DNA from: Desulfobacteraceae bacterium
Lineage (GTDB): Bacteria; Desulfobacterota; DSM-4660; Desulfatiglandales; B25-G16
NCBI GenBank assembly: GCA_028572035.1
Contig: JAPVWE010000022.1
Span: 1-11,453, forward strand
Length of the DNA stretch: 11,453 bases
Direction: 5' to 3'
The translations under genes were made by a program, and so were the position numbers. The notes below the pieces were generated by a model, which was given only the letters and a program-made list of their open reading frames with translations, was not told the origin of the DNA and searched no databases. Positions 1 through 7,000 of the stretch are shown piece after piece; position 1 is the stretch's first letter, and each line of letters begins with the position of its first letter.

Positions 1-292
1 GGGAAACCGCAGCCCCCGACTTGTCGGGGGAATGCGGAGGGGGCAAAACTCCCCCGCAGATAAGTCGTAGAAAAGACTAGGCCGGGAGCCTTGGAGCCGA
101 AGAAAAGACTTCAAGGACGCGTGATATAGATTCTAAGGCATTCAGCCCCGGGCTCACGCCTGGGGTCCTCTGCCGATTCTTGATAGATATGGATTTGCTT
201 CCGACCTTAAACTAACCCTCCCCCTTTAATGACAGGCCGAGGTCCGCGGTACCTTGCCCGCCAGGAACATTGAACTGATCAGAGTCCTCAGA
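1..292. other. Non-coding stretch rich in inverted repeats
   Basis: No convincing gene is seen here on either strand. The stretch lies downstream of the aldehyde dehydrogenase stop codon and runs to the window edge. It contains several inverted repeats: 7-37 with 33-58 (described separately), 89-116 (CCTT/AAGG outside GAAG/CTTC), and 146-165 (CCCCGGGC against GCCTGGGG, one G-T pair, 4-nt loop). The 10-mer AGAAAAGACT occurs twice, at 69-78 and 101-110. Positions 166-292 show nothing I can name. No tRNA, RNase P, tmRNA or known riboswitch consensus was recognised. It could be a transcribed leader or a structured RNA, or simply decayed repeat DNA. Confidence 0.4.
7..58. repeat. Two overlapping, mutually exclusive hairpins
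   Basis: The first hairpin pairs 13-20 (CCCCCGAC) with 23-30 and is extended by 7-11 (CCGCA) with 33-37 (TGCGG). Its apex would be a CTTG tetraloop. The second hairpin uses the same 33-37 segment, paired with 54-58 (CCGCA), plus a G-run/C-run stem (39-43 with 49-53) around the loop CAAAA. The two cannot form fully at once, which is the geometry of a switch or attenuator. Neither strand has a T-run immediately after the stem, so a simple intrinsic terminator is not supported. Confidence 0.4.
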
Positions 293-1681
293 CTAACCTC
301 TTCCCCACTTCTTCAGATAGTCTCCAAAGATCTCCTCGTCAGTAGGGATGTATTCTTCAACGGGAACTGAAAGCCATGTATAATTGAGGAAATGCCTCCA
401 GTTGATATTATCACTGGTCATGTTGCCGGCCCAGGTTCCACAGCCCAGACTCTCTGTCCATGGCTGGCCATTGTACCAGCTTCCAGTGTTGACAAGGCAG
501 TGGGGCATATTGCACTCCACCCTGCCCACGTTAGTCTTTATGGCAAGTTTCTCCATGCGGTCTTCTCTGTTGGTGTGGATTGAGGCGGAATGGCCTTCAC
601 CTGAGAATTTGAGTATCTTCTTCAGACGTTCGAGCATTTCATCAAAATCGCTCCATTTCCACACGGTCAAAACAACACTTAATTTCTCACCGGAAAACAT
701 GTCTTCAGGACCAATCTTCTCCCCAATAACCATCATAAACCTTGTCCCCTCAGGAATATTGATTCCGGCCACCTCGGCAATAATGGCCGCAGACCTGCCA
801 AAGATATCTCTATTTATTGTTTTCCCATCAGGCCACAGTGCCTTCCTCAGTTTTTCACGCTCTTCGGTATTGCACAGGTAGCCGCCTTCCGATTTCAATG
901 CATTCATCATATCATCGTAGACGCTCTCATGAATAGCCACTGCATTTTCCGAGGAACAAGAAGTGGAATTATTAGCGGTCTTGGACCGAGCAATCTTATT
1001 GGCAGCAGCAGCCAGATCGGCTGTTTCATCCACAATCGATACAACATTACCGGCCCCGACCGTATGGGAGGGTTTGCCAGCCGCATAGACCACCTTTATG
1101 AGTGCGGCTCCACCAGTAGCCATGGAAAAATCGCACTTCGCCATAAGCTCGGATGTCTTTTCATTGCTCGTATGCTTGATACATTGAAACAGATCCACAG
1201 GCGCACCAACCTTCTCCAGTGCCTTTCTCCCGATCTCAACCGCACGATAGGAGCATTTTTGGGTCCTCGGATGGGGTGAACAAATCATGGCGTTTCTTGT
1301 CTTTAAAAGAGTCAGGCCAACGGTACAGACCGTGCCTTCGGGATTGGTGCAGGGAACCACATTGGCAACAACCCCTATTGGTTTGGCGTATATTTTCAAC
1401 CCTCTCTTCTTATCTTCTTTGACAAGTCCACAGGTTTTCACGCCGCGGAAATCCCATATCGTGCCTCGTGTCTTGCCTCTTATCTTGTTTAGCTTATCTT
1501 CGTAGACACCGATTTTTCCTTCTTCAACAGCAAGCCTTGCCACGGCCTTGATGTTCTCATCTTTCTGCCACTCCCAGCCTACCGCGGCAACCACCTCATC
1601 GACCTTGTCCTGAGGCCAAAACTCTACCTCTTCAAAGGCCTTCCTTGCCCTCTGATACATCTCTTGAATGTTATCTTCCAT
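293..1681 (-). CDS. Acylating (CoA-dependent) aldehyde dehydrogenase, EutE/SauS-like
   Basis: This is a cytoplasmic enzyme of 462 aa, a normal length for the CoA-acylating aldehyde dehydrogenase family, which interconverts an aldehyde plus CoA plus NAD(P)+ with an acyl-CoA. Visible marks are the cofactor-binding stretch PCTNPEGT (110-117), the TGG of the Rossmann region (189-191), VGAGN (208-212), a likely nucleophile Cys242 in TSCSSEN, and a C-terminal LGCGTWAGN block followed by NWRHFLNYT, typical of acylating enzymes such as AdhE N-termini and sulfoacetaldehyde dehydrogenase SauS. The substrate cannot be read from sequence, so no symbol is given. The start ATG is preceded by GGGAGG about 13 nt upstream. 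It is the last gene of the CoA-transferase operon, 59 bp after the lyase-like gene, which fits a role in handling an aldehyde product or precursor of that pathway. Confidence 0.85.
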   Translation of the reverse strand: MEDNIQEMYQRARKAFEEVEFWPQDKVDEVVAAVGWEWQKDENIKAVARLAVEEGKIGVYEDKLNKIRGKTRGTIWDFRGVKTCGLVKEDKKRGLKIYAKPIGVVANVVPCTNPEGTVCTVGLTLLKTRNAMICSPHPRTQKCSYRAVEIGRKALEKVGAPVDLFQCIKHTSNEKTSELMAKCDFSMATGGAALIKVVYAAGKPSHTVGAGNVVSIVDETADLAAAANKIARSKTANNSTSCSSENAVAIHESVYDDMMNALKSEGGYLCNTEEREKLRKALWPDGKTINRDIFGRSAAIIAEVAGINIPEGTRFMMVIGEKIGPEDMFSGEKLSVVLTVWKWSDFDEMLERLKKILKFSGEGHSASIHTNREDRMEKLAIKTNVGRVECNMPHCLVNTGSWYNGQPWTESLGCGTWAGNMTSDNINWRHFLNYTWLSVPVEEYIPTDEEIFGDYLKKWGRG

Positions 1682-1740
1682 AATCTCTACCTAACCTCCC
1701 TTTCTTCAATTAAATGACAAATAATTATAAACCCGATATC

Positions 1741-2685
1741 CTATTCCTTCTCCATACCCTTTGTGTAACCGTAGGGCGCCCGGGTCAGAGGGACCACAAT
1801 GCGTTCCTCAGGAAGTTTGCGGTCTTCCGGGCCGTCATAGTACTCGGGTTTCTGTAACGAAAGGTCAAGAGGCTGTACGATCTTGGACCTTGAAGAGGCC
1901 CTCCACCCTTTCTCTCGCTTTTGTTCTTCGTAGGCATGGGCTACGATGCTCACGGATCTTGAAAGTGCGCAAAAAGCCAGACACTCTACTGGCTCAAACC
2001 CCATATCTACTAAGCTGGCCGATATTGCACCGGCAATATTCATGTAAAGGGTTCTCCCCCAATAATTCTTGGTGGCCTTCTCGATGGCCTGTACCATCCG
2101 AACGTGGTCTCCAGCGATACCGAATTGTTCAGCCAGCTCGATCACCCTGGGGGATCTGAGATCTTTTATATGTTGAGGATGATGCCACCCTGGAAGTACT
2201 CTTCTTTCCCCAAATAATCTCACGAATTCCAGGTCCTTCTCCTCCTTGGTTCTTATGTTCCTGCAGAGATAGTCCGCACCTTCCTCAATGCTCCATCCTT
2301 TCTCTTTTGAAAGCTTTACAATTTTAATCCAGGCCTCAGCCGCCTCATGGGCGTCCACATGTGTGAAACCGATGCTGAGGATTCCACCTGCCATAGCGGG
2401 CATGATATAACCTGCCCCAGACATCACGAACCGAGCAGAAACCGAGGAAGGTGACATGGCGTGCTCTGAAAAGATCACCAGCAATGCATCGATCATTTGC
2501 GCCACCTTCTTGGGGGGGATTTCTCCCTTCCAAACCAAATAAAGCATCTCGGCAAAACTGATGTTCCCCGCAAGCTCGTTCACGTCATACCCCCTAACGA
2601 CTATCCGATCCAGAACCTTATACGAGATGGCTGTCTGCCAGTGAAAAGGCTCTCTTTCCTCAACCGCTTTCTTCTGTTCTGCCAT
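1741..2685 (-). CDS. Citrate synthase-fold protein, citryl-CoA lyase-like
   Basis: The 314-aa protein has the small-form citrate synthase/citryl-CoA lyase fold, which makes or breaks the bond between an acetyl-CoA-type unit and a keto acid or aldehyde. Aligning by eye with citrate synthase, GFTHVDAHE (106-114) matches the GPLHGGANE block, so His109 corresponds to catalytic His264. GWHHPQHIK (166-174) matches the GFGHRVYK block, so His169 corresponds to His305. NIAGAISASL (216-225) matches the NVDFYSG block, but the catalytic Asp is replaced by Ala218. SRSVSIVAHAYEEQ (242-255) is the conserved late helix with the CoA/acid-binding Arg. The start has a good AAAGGAG site about 7 nt upstream. The gene lies 39 bp after the CoA-transferase beta gene. 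Family is clear; reaction is not. Citryl-CoA or citramalyl-CoA-like cleavage is the closest guess. Confidence 0.75.
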   Translation of the reverse strand: MAEQKKAVEEREPFHWQTAISYKVLDRIVVRGYDVNELAGNISFAEMLYLVWKGEIPPKKVAQMIDALLVIFSEHAMSPSSVSARFVMSGAGYIMPAMAGGILSIGFTHVDAHEAAEAWIKIVKLSKEKGWSIEEGADYLCRNIRTKEEKDLEFVRLFGERRVLPGWHHPQHIKDLRSPRVIELAEQFGIAGDHVRMVQAIEKATKNYWGRTLYMNIAGAISASLVDMGFEPVECLAFCALSRSVSIVAHAYEEQKREKGWRASSRSKIVQPLDLSLQKPEYYDGPEDRKLPEERIVVPLTRAPYGYTKGMEKE

Positions 2686-2724
2686 GCGAAACTCCTTTCT
2701 CCATAGGTTTATTTACATTCAGGG

Positions 2725-3528
2725 TCACCTTGGGGTTTTTGGACAGTCCTTCAAATATACCCGTTTGGGATCCACTTCCTCCCTGAGAATTCGGACTTCA
2801 TCCTCCGTGGGAGGTTCCACTACCCCCATATGCTCTGAAACAGCGGGCCTAAACCGAGTATTTTGGTAAACTTGGTCCACCGTAATCCCAGGCATCAATT
2901 TGGTGACCTTCAACCTTCCCGTAGAAGCGTCGATGTCCATGACGCATAGATCGGTCACCACAATGATCTCCGGTTTAGTTACCTTCAATCCCGCCTTCTT
3001 TCGTCCATCTGGACCATCAATGTATCCTGGGCTTGTAATAAATTGGACCTTGGCCGGAAAACGCCGCTTCTCATGTTGCGTAATGATAAGGATTTTAGGA
3101 ACACATGAGGCAATGCAATTTGCACCACCGCTTCCCGGGAAACGCACTTTTGGGTTTTGGGGATCACCAATACAGGTGGAATTAATGTTTCCAAATTGAT
3201 CAATCTCAGCCCCACCCAGAAAGCCAATGTCTACAAGGCCTCTCTGAACCAGACAGCCCAATACCTCCCTTAAGCTACCTGTTTTTATGGCCCTGTAGCC
3301 GATTATCGGATCGGCTACCGTGAAAGGGACAGAAGGAAGGATTGGATCAATCGATCCACTCTCCACGACGAAATTGATGCCGCGAGCGTGTGTTTTCTGA
3401 GCAAAGATTGCAGCTACCATAGGCAACCCTGTGCCCAGGATCACCGTGTCGGTGCTTTTGATGAATCTGCTGGCCTCAATGGCCATTAGCTCCTCTCTGG
3501 TGTAATTATCTGAATATTGTTTCTCCAT
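2725..3528 (-). CDS. Family I CoA-transferase, beta subunit (GctB-like)
   Basis: This is the small subunit (267 aa) of a two-subunit family I CoA-transferase, like glutaconate CoA-transferase B or 3-oxoacid CoA-transferase B. These enzymes move CoA from a donor acyl-CoA to a free acid through a glutamyl-CoA thioester. The expected nucleophile is Glu56 in VVESGS (54-59). The family blocks GGAEIDQFGNINS (105-117) and RFPGSGGANCIAS (129-141) are intact. That argues for transferase activity over the IpdAB-type hydrolases of the same fold. The start ATG has GAGAAGG a few bases upstream. It is 14 bp downstream of the alpha-subunit gene, as expected for paired subunits. The acid it activates is unknown. 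Confidence 0.88.
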   Translation of the reverse strand: MEKQYSDNYTREELMAIEASRFIKSTDTVILGTGLPMVAAIFAQKTHARGINFVVESGSIDPILPSVPFTVADPIIGYRAIKTGSLREVLGCLVQRGLVDIGFLGGAEIDQFGNINSTCIGDPQNPKVRFPGSGGANCIASCVPKILIITQHEKRRFPAKVQFITSPGYIDGPDGRKKAGLKVTKPEIIVVTDLCVMDIDASTGRLKVTKLMPGITVDQVYQNTRFRPAVSEHMGVVEPPTEDEVRILREEVDPKRVYLKDCPKTPR

Positions 3529-3542
3529 ATAAGCCTTCTCTT

Positions 3543-4469
3543 CTACATCAATCTAACCATCTCCCGCTGTAAGTGATTTAATTTTTTCACCCCTCCGCAC
3601 TTCTCAATAAAATCATCAAAGGTTTCACATCCGTATACATATTCATCCAGGTATTTCTTGTATTCCTCACCCCCAGCCCGTGAACACTGCTGATAGTAAT
3701 TAATATGATCAGCATCAAAGCTATAATATCCATAGGTCGCAGTGGGGTAGGCACCAAACCGTTGTTCAACTACTGCATCTATATAATGGTAAGGCACTGT
3801 CGTGTAATCAGAATTGCTCCTGAAAAATTGGGTGGAGATAATCTCTTCGCAGGAGACAATTGTGGTCTTGGACGCCCTGATAAGTTCTGGCTCATGACTC
3901 GCAATTCCTTGTATTAAGACATTTCCAATCTCATCTGCCTTTTGCACGTGAACTATTGTAACATCTGGTTCCATTGCCGGAACTAGCAGGACTTTCTCTC
4001 CTTGATTCCATGGATCATTAATTATTTCGAACTTTTTCTTGGTTGAAGCCGCTTGATAATTGAGAATATCAGAGCCCATCAGGCCTCTGACAGGGATAAA
4101 GGGAATTCCCATTTCACCTGCCAGAAACCTGGAAACCATGGTTAGATGATCATAATCTTCCGCTTCCATCCTCTTTTCTTCAATAGCCCGTTTGAATTGA
4201 AAGGTTGCGCCGAATTTTCCCTGGCCACCTAACCCGGATTCACATTTCTTCACCAATCCCGCTCCCACCATAAGATCCATATGAATGGAGAGGTTGCACC
4301 CGGTAAGTGTAAGATCTTTTTTGCCCTGTTTGATGATTTCATGGGCTAAAGCTACTGCACACCTGGAAACGTTTTGACCTCCTATCCCAATAATGGCGCC
4401 ATCGAAAACAAATCTTTCCACAGCCTCTTGAGCGCTCATTACCTTAACTTCTTTGGACACCTTAGACAT
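3543..4469 (-). CDS. Family I CoA-transferase, alpha subunit (GctA-like)
   Basis: This is the large subunit (308 aa) of the CoA-transferase and the partner of the beta subunit that follows. The N-terminus DGAIIGIGGQN (23-33) is the glycine-rich CoA-binding start of the fold. Further on, the stretch PAMEPDVTIVHVQKADEIGN is the conserved central block of GctA/AtoD-type proteins. The length is near that of glutaconate CoA-transferase A (about 320 aa). AGGAG lies about 6 nt before the ATG. This is the first gene of the four-gene operon, and it faces the LysR-type regulator across a 126-bp control region. Its coding sequence looks A+T-richer than that of the genes further down the operon. Substrate specificity cannot be assigned. 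Confidence 0.88.
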   Translation of the reverse strand: MSKVSKEVKVMSAQEAVERFVFDGAIIGIGGQNVSRCAVALAHEIIKQGKKDLTLTGCNLSIHMDLMVGAGLVKKCESGLGGQGKFGATFQFKRAIEEKRMEAEDYDHLTMVSRFLAGEMGIPFIPVRGLMGSDILNYQAASTKKKFEIINDPWNQGEKVLLVPAMEPDVTIVHVQKADEIGNVLIQGIASHEPELIRASKTTIVSCEEIISTQFFRSNSDYTTVPYHYIDAVVEQRFGAYPTATYGYYSFDADHINYYQQCSRAGGEEYKKYLDEYVYGCETFDDFIEKCGGVKKLNHLQREMVRLM

Positions 4470-4595
4470 TTAGAGCTCCTATTGTGGACAAAATAGATGT
4501 GAAATTATTATAAGTCAAATTAATTAAATAAATGTTTCACATAAACTATTTTTATATTATGATCCATAAGAATTCTTAAAGAAAGAGGTTAAATA
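4470..4595. promoter_or_regulatory. Divergent control region between CoA-transferase operon and LysR gene
   Basis: This A+T-rich spacer separates two divergent transcription units. For the minus-strand operon, a perfect TATAAT reads at 4512-4507 with a poor -35 (ACATTT, 4535-4530) 17 bp upstream, as expected for an activator-dependent promoter. An alternative is TTGACT (4518-4513) with TATTTT (4495-4490), also 17 bp apart. For the regulator on the plus strand, TTGTGG (4482-4487) and TATTAT (4506-4511) are 18 bp apart, so the two -10 elements overlap and the units may compete. The ribosome site for the regulator is AGAGGT, about 7 nt before its ATG. The promoters were called by eye. Confidence 0.6.
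4497..4542. promoter_or_regulatory. Probable LysR-type operator, 8-bp inverted repeat arms
   Basis: ATGTGAAA (4497-4504) and TTTCACAT (4535-4542) form a perfect 8-bp inverted repeat with centres about 38 bp apart. A central AATTAATT palindrome (4518-4525) lies close to the midpoint. LysR-type regulators bind as tetramers across sites spanning roughly this distance, in the intergenic region next to their own gene. One arm sits just upstream of the weak -35 of the CoA-transferase operon and the other near its predicted transcription start. Binding itself is inferred. Confidence 0.5.
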
Positions 4596-5501
4596 ATGAA
4601 CTTTAATCAATTGCGGATCTTTTACTCAGTTGCCAAGAATAGCAGTGTTACCTTGGCCGCTAAAGAACTTTTTCTGACTCAACCTGCTGTCTCTATTCAA
4701 ATTCATCTATTGGAAGAGGATAATAATGTGAAATTATTTAATCGGTCTGGTAAGGGAATAACGATTACCGAAGAAGGGAGATTGCTCTTATCATATGCTG
4801 AAAGAGTCTTTAATCTTTCAGATGAAATGGAGGAAGCCCTTCGGCAAATGAAATCCCTGGACAGAGGGAAATTGAAGATAGGATCAAGTAGAACCATCGG
4901 CTCTTATTATTTGCCACAACTATTTGAGATTTTTAAGCTAAAATACCCCCATATCGAAATTCAGATGGATATTAGTAATTCTTCCCGGGTGATTGAGGAG
5001 ATCTTATCATTTCAGAACGATATAGGCTTCATAGGAATTGACTATTTTCACAAAAACTTGGTGTTGAAGCCCTTTATCAAAGAAAGGTTGGTGTTGATAA
5101 CTCCCCCTGATCATGAACTAACCCATAAAAAGGCTATTTCATATAAGGACTTAAATGGGCAGAAGATGATTATGCGCGAGAAAGGCTCTGGTACCATGGA
5201 ACTCATAAAACAAGAATTAATAAAGAATAAGGTTTCCGTAGAAACAGTAATGGAATTGGGTAGTAACGAAGCAATCAAACGAGCAATTGAGGCAGGGTTA
5301 GGCGTCTCTATCATTTCAAACAATGTGGTCAAGCGCGAGAAAGATCAAGGGAGGATAAAGGTACTCCATTTTTCAAGCAATAAAGATATAATAAGATATT
5401 TCTACATCATCTATCATAAAAACAAATATCTTTCTGATCTCTTGAAAGCATTTCTAGATGTAGCCAGAGAGTTTTCCAATCAATTTCATGAAACTATCTG
5501 A
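4596..5501 (+). CDS. LysR-type transcriptional regulator
   Basis: The 301-aa protein has the standard LysR layout: a winged helix-turn-helix in residues 1-60 (NQLRIFYSVA, then the recognition-helix stretch LTQPAVSIQI, then the wing around FNRSGKGITITEEG), a linker helix, and a periplasmic-binding-protein-like effector domain starting near KLKIGSS (about 93). LysR regulators usually act on a divergent neighbour in response to a pathway metabolite, so this one most likely controls the CoA-transferase/lyase/aldehyde dehydrogenase operon. The effector domain resembles the CysL/CbbR group in general shape, but the ligand cannot be named. The gene is A+T-rich like the adjacent alpha-subunit gene. 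surE follows on the same strand 70 bp later, with no clear terminator between them. Confidence 0.93.
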   Translation: MNFNQLRIFYSVAKNSSVTLAAKELFLTQPAVSIQIHLLEEDNNVKLFNRSGKGITITEEGRLLLSYAERVFNLSDEMEEALRQMKSLDRGKLKIGSSRTIGSYYLPQLFEIFKLKYPHIEIQMDISNSSRVIEEILSFQNDIGFIGIDYFHKNLVLKPFIKERLVLITPPDHELTHKKAISYKDLNGQKMIMREKGSGTMELIKQELIKNKVSVETVMELGSNEAIKRAIEAGLGVSIISNNVVKREKDQGRIKVLHFSSNKDIIRYFYIIYHKNKYLSDLLKAFLDVAREFSNQFHETI

Positions 5502-5571
5502 ATTTGGACAGTTTCCCAATTTTTAAGCTTTTGTTGTTCTCTATGATGTTGTATACACAGTGGCAGTGAAG

Positions 5572-6330
5572 ATGAGAGTACTTTTAACCAATGATGATGG
5601 CATATTAGCAGAGGGTTTAATCGCTCTATATGAGGAGCTAAAGGGTGATTTTGAGGTTTCTGTTGTGGCCCCTGAAACAGAGATGAGCGCAGTAGGACAC
5701 GCTATTACCCTATCCAACCCATTAAGGGTTCGGCAGTTCAAAAGAAATGGAGTCTTCTTCGGCTATGGGGTAAGCGGTACCCCTGCTGATTGTGTTAAAA
5801 TAGCTGTGCACGAGATATTGAAACAAAGGCCAGATATAATCCTCTCAGGGATCAACATGGGATCAAATGTGGGAATAAACATCCTATATTCGGGAACTGC
5901 CTCTGCTGCCACAGAGGGGGCCTTCCTGGGTTTCCCGTCGGTTGCTATTTCACTGAATACCAAAACTGATCCTGACTTTAGCTTTGCTGCCAGATTCTCC
6001 CGCAGGATAATCAGGTTTGTCATGGAGAACGGCCTGAAAGAGGGAACTGCCCTGAATGTAAATATACCAACCATACCCGAGGATCAGATCAAGGGTATAT
6101 CCTTCACTACCCAGGATCTCGTCAGGCACAGGGATAGATATGAAAAAAGGAACGATCCAAGGGGGAATGTCTATTACTGGTTGGCCGGTGAAACACCAGT
6201 TGAAGAGAGTGTTCCTAATACTGACTTGAAGGTGCTTATGGAAAACCGGATAACCATTACCCCCATCACCTTTGATCTTACGGACCTCAAAGAGGTGAAA
6301 AGGTTGGCCTCTCTCGATTTTGATCTTTAG
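5572..6330 (+). CDS. surE: 5'/3'-nucleotidase SurE
   Basis: SurE is a cytoplasmic metal-dependent phosphatase that removes phosphate from nucleoside monophosphates. The protein begins MRVLLTNDDG. With this ATG as residue 1, the metal ligands fall at Asp8, Asp9, Ser39 (PETEMSAVGHA) and Asn95 (SGINMGSNVG), exactly the numbering of the E. coli enzyme. That decides the start over the in-frame GTG codons at 5560 and 5566. The length of 252 aa is normal. No strong ribosome-binding site precedes any candidate start. The gene ends 4 bp inside the HIT-family gene on the opposite strand. It shows no functional link to the CoA-transferase operon beyond being next to its regulator. Confidence 0.95.
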   Translation: MRVLLTNDDGILAEGLIALYEELKGDFEVSVVAPETEMSAVGHAITLSNPLRVRQFKRNGVFFGYGVSGTPADCVKIAVHEILKQRPDIILSGINMGSNVGINILYSGTASAATEGAFLGFPSVAISLNTKTDPDFSFAARFSRRIIRFVMENGLKEGTALNVNIPTIPEDQIKGISFTTQDLVRHRDRYEKRNDPRGNVYYWLAGETPVEESVPNTDLKVLMENRITITPITFDLTDLKEVKRLASLDFDL

Positions 6331-6749
6331 GAAGAAGGGGGAATATGTTCCTTTACCTTCCGGGCTATACCCTTTATCTCTTCCATATCACCCGGTTTCA
6401 TCTCCCAGTTGGATACTGGTAGTCCGTCATTCTCCCATCTGGGTATGATATGTATGTGGAGATGAGGAACTATCTGGTCAGATGCCTTGCCGTTAAGCTG
6501 AAGAACAGTTACCCCCTCTGCCTTTAGTGCCTCTTTCACTGCCGTTGCACACCTCTTTACCGCTTTAATCACGGCTGCTAAATCACTTTCTGAGATCTCA
6601 AAGATATTCTCGGCATGCTTTTTCGGAGTAACCAGCATGTGGCCGCGACTTGAAGGGTTTATATCCATAAAGGCAAGGACCAGTTCCTCATCCAATACCT
6701 TGACTGCTGGTATCTCTCCGGCAATAATCTTACAAAAAATACAGTCCAT
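6327..6749 (-). CDS. HIT-family nucleotide hydrolase/transferase (HinT-like)
   Basis: This small cytoplasmic protein (140 aa) belongs to the histidine-triad superfamily, HinT-like members of which hydrolyse purine nucleoside phosphoramidates and related adenylates. The triad HLHIH (96-100, His96/98/100) is complete and followed by IIPR. The N-terminal MDCIFCKI with His45 supplies the Cys3/Cys6/His45 side of the zinc site seen in many members. NGKASDQIV precedes the triad where many homologues have a Gly before the Gln. The start has a purine-rich GGGAGAGGAA just upstream. The gene follows the diaphorase operon on the same strand but is separated from it by a 254-bp repeat element, so it probably has its own promoter. 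Confidence 0.93.
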   Translation of the reverse strand: MDCIFCKIIAGEIPAVKVLDEELVLAFMDINPSSRGHMLVTPKKHAENIFEISESDLAAVIKAVKRCATAVKEALKAEGVTVLQLNGKASDQIVPHLHIHIIPRWENDGLPVSNWEMKPGDMEEIKGIARKVKEHIPPSS

Positions 6750-6821
6750 GTTCCTCTCCCTATCTCTTCAAGGTTCTATAGATTCACCGCAGAGGCGCGG
6801 AGTGCGCAGAGGGTTAATTCT

Positions 6822-6860
6822 TTCTTTTGCTTTCCACTGAGAGGGTGGAAAGCAAAAGAA
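6822..6860. repeat. Perfect hairpin, 16-bp stem, TGAGAGG loop
   Basis: 6822-6837 (TTCTTTTGCTTTCCAC) is exactly complementary to 6845-6860, leaving a 7-nt loop TGAGAGG at 6838-6844. It is the left hairpin of the symmetrical element. A run of T does not follow the stem on the plus strand, so a terminator for a plus-strand transcript is unlikely. The stem's T-rich left arm follows it on the minus strand only as part of the stem. Confidence 0.85.
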
Positions 6861-6961
6861 CTAAATCCTGCAGGGGTTAGAAAATCTTGCAACTCAGCCA
6901 TTCATCACTATCAACCCGCCATGGCAACAGACACCTAAACATCTACAGCGAAGCTGCTGAA

Positions 6962-7000
6962 ATTTTCCCTTTGCCGTCCTCTCAACGGCAAAGGGAAAAT
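6962..7000. repeat. Perfect hairpin, 16-bp stem, CCTCTCA loop
   Basis: 6962-6977 (ATTTTCCCTTTGCCGT) is exactly complementary to 6985-7000, with a 7-nt loop CCTCTCA at 6978-6984. This loop is the reverse complement of the loop of the left hairpin, so when both are read from the nearer element end the loops are identical. The stems match at only 7 of 16 positions, yet both are perfectly paired. It lies about 50 bp past the HoxU-like stop codon and might also help end that transcript. Confidence 0.85.

Noticed and set aside
293..1681. Naming the aldehyde dehydrogenase sauS (sulfoacetaldehyde dehydrogenase)
   Set aside because: The C-terminal blocks resemble SauS, but they are shared by acylating aldehyde dehydrogenases generally, and no sulfoacetate transporter or CoA ligase is present in the window.
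2725..4469. IpdAB-type ring-opening hydrolase instead of a CoA-transferase
   Set aside because: The beta subunit keeps the ESG glutamate (Glu56) and the GSGG block expected of true transferases, and no steroid-degradation genes are nearby.
5502..5571. Terminator between the LysR gene and surE
   Set aside because: AATTTGG and CCCAATT can pair only imperfectly, and the T-run is short, so the call is not supported.
6822..7000. Intrinsic terminators at the two 16-bp hairpins
   Set aside because: The stems are followed by no clean T-run, and their symmetrical placement inside inverted repeats is better explained as parts of a repeat element.
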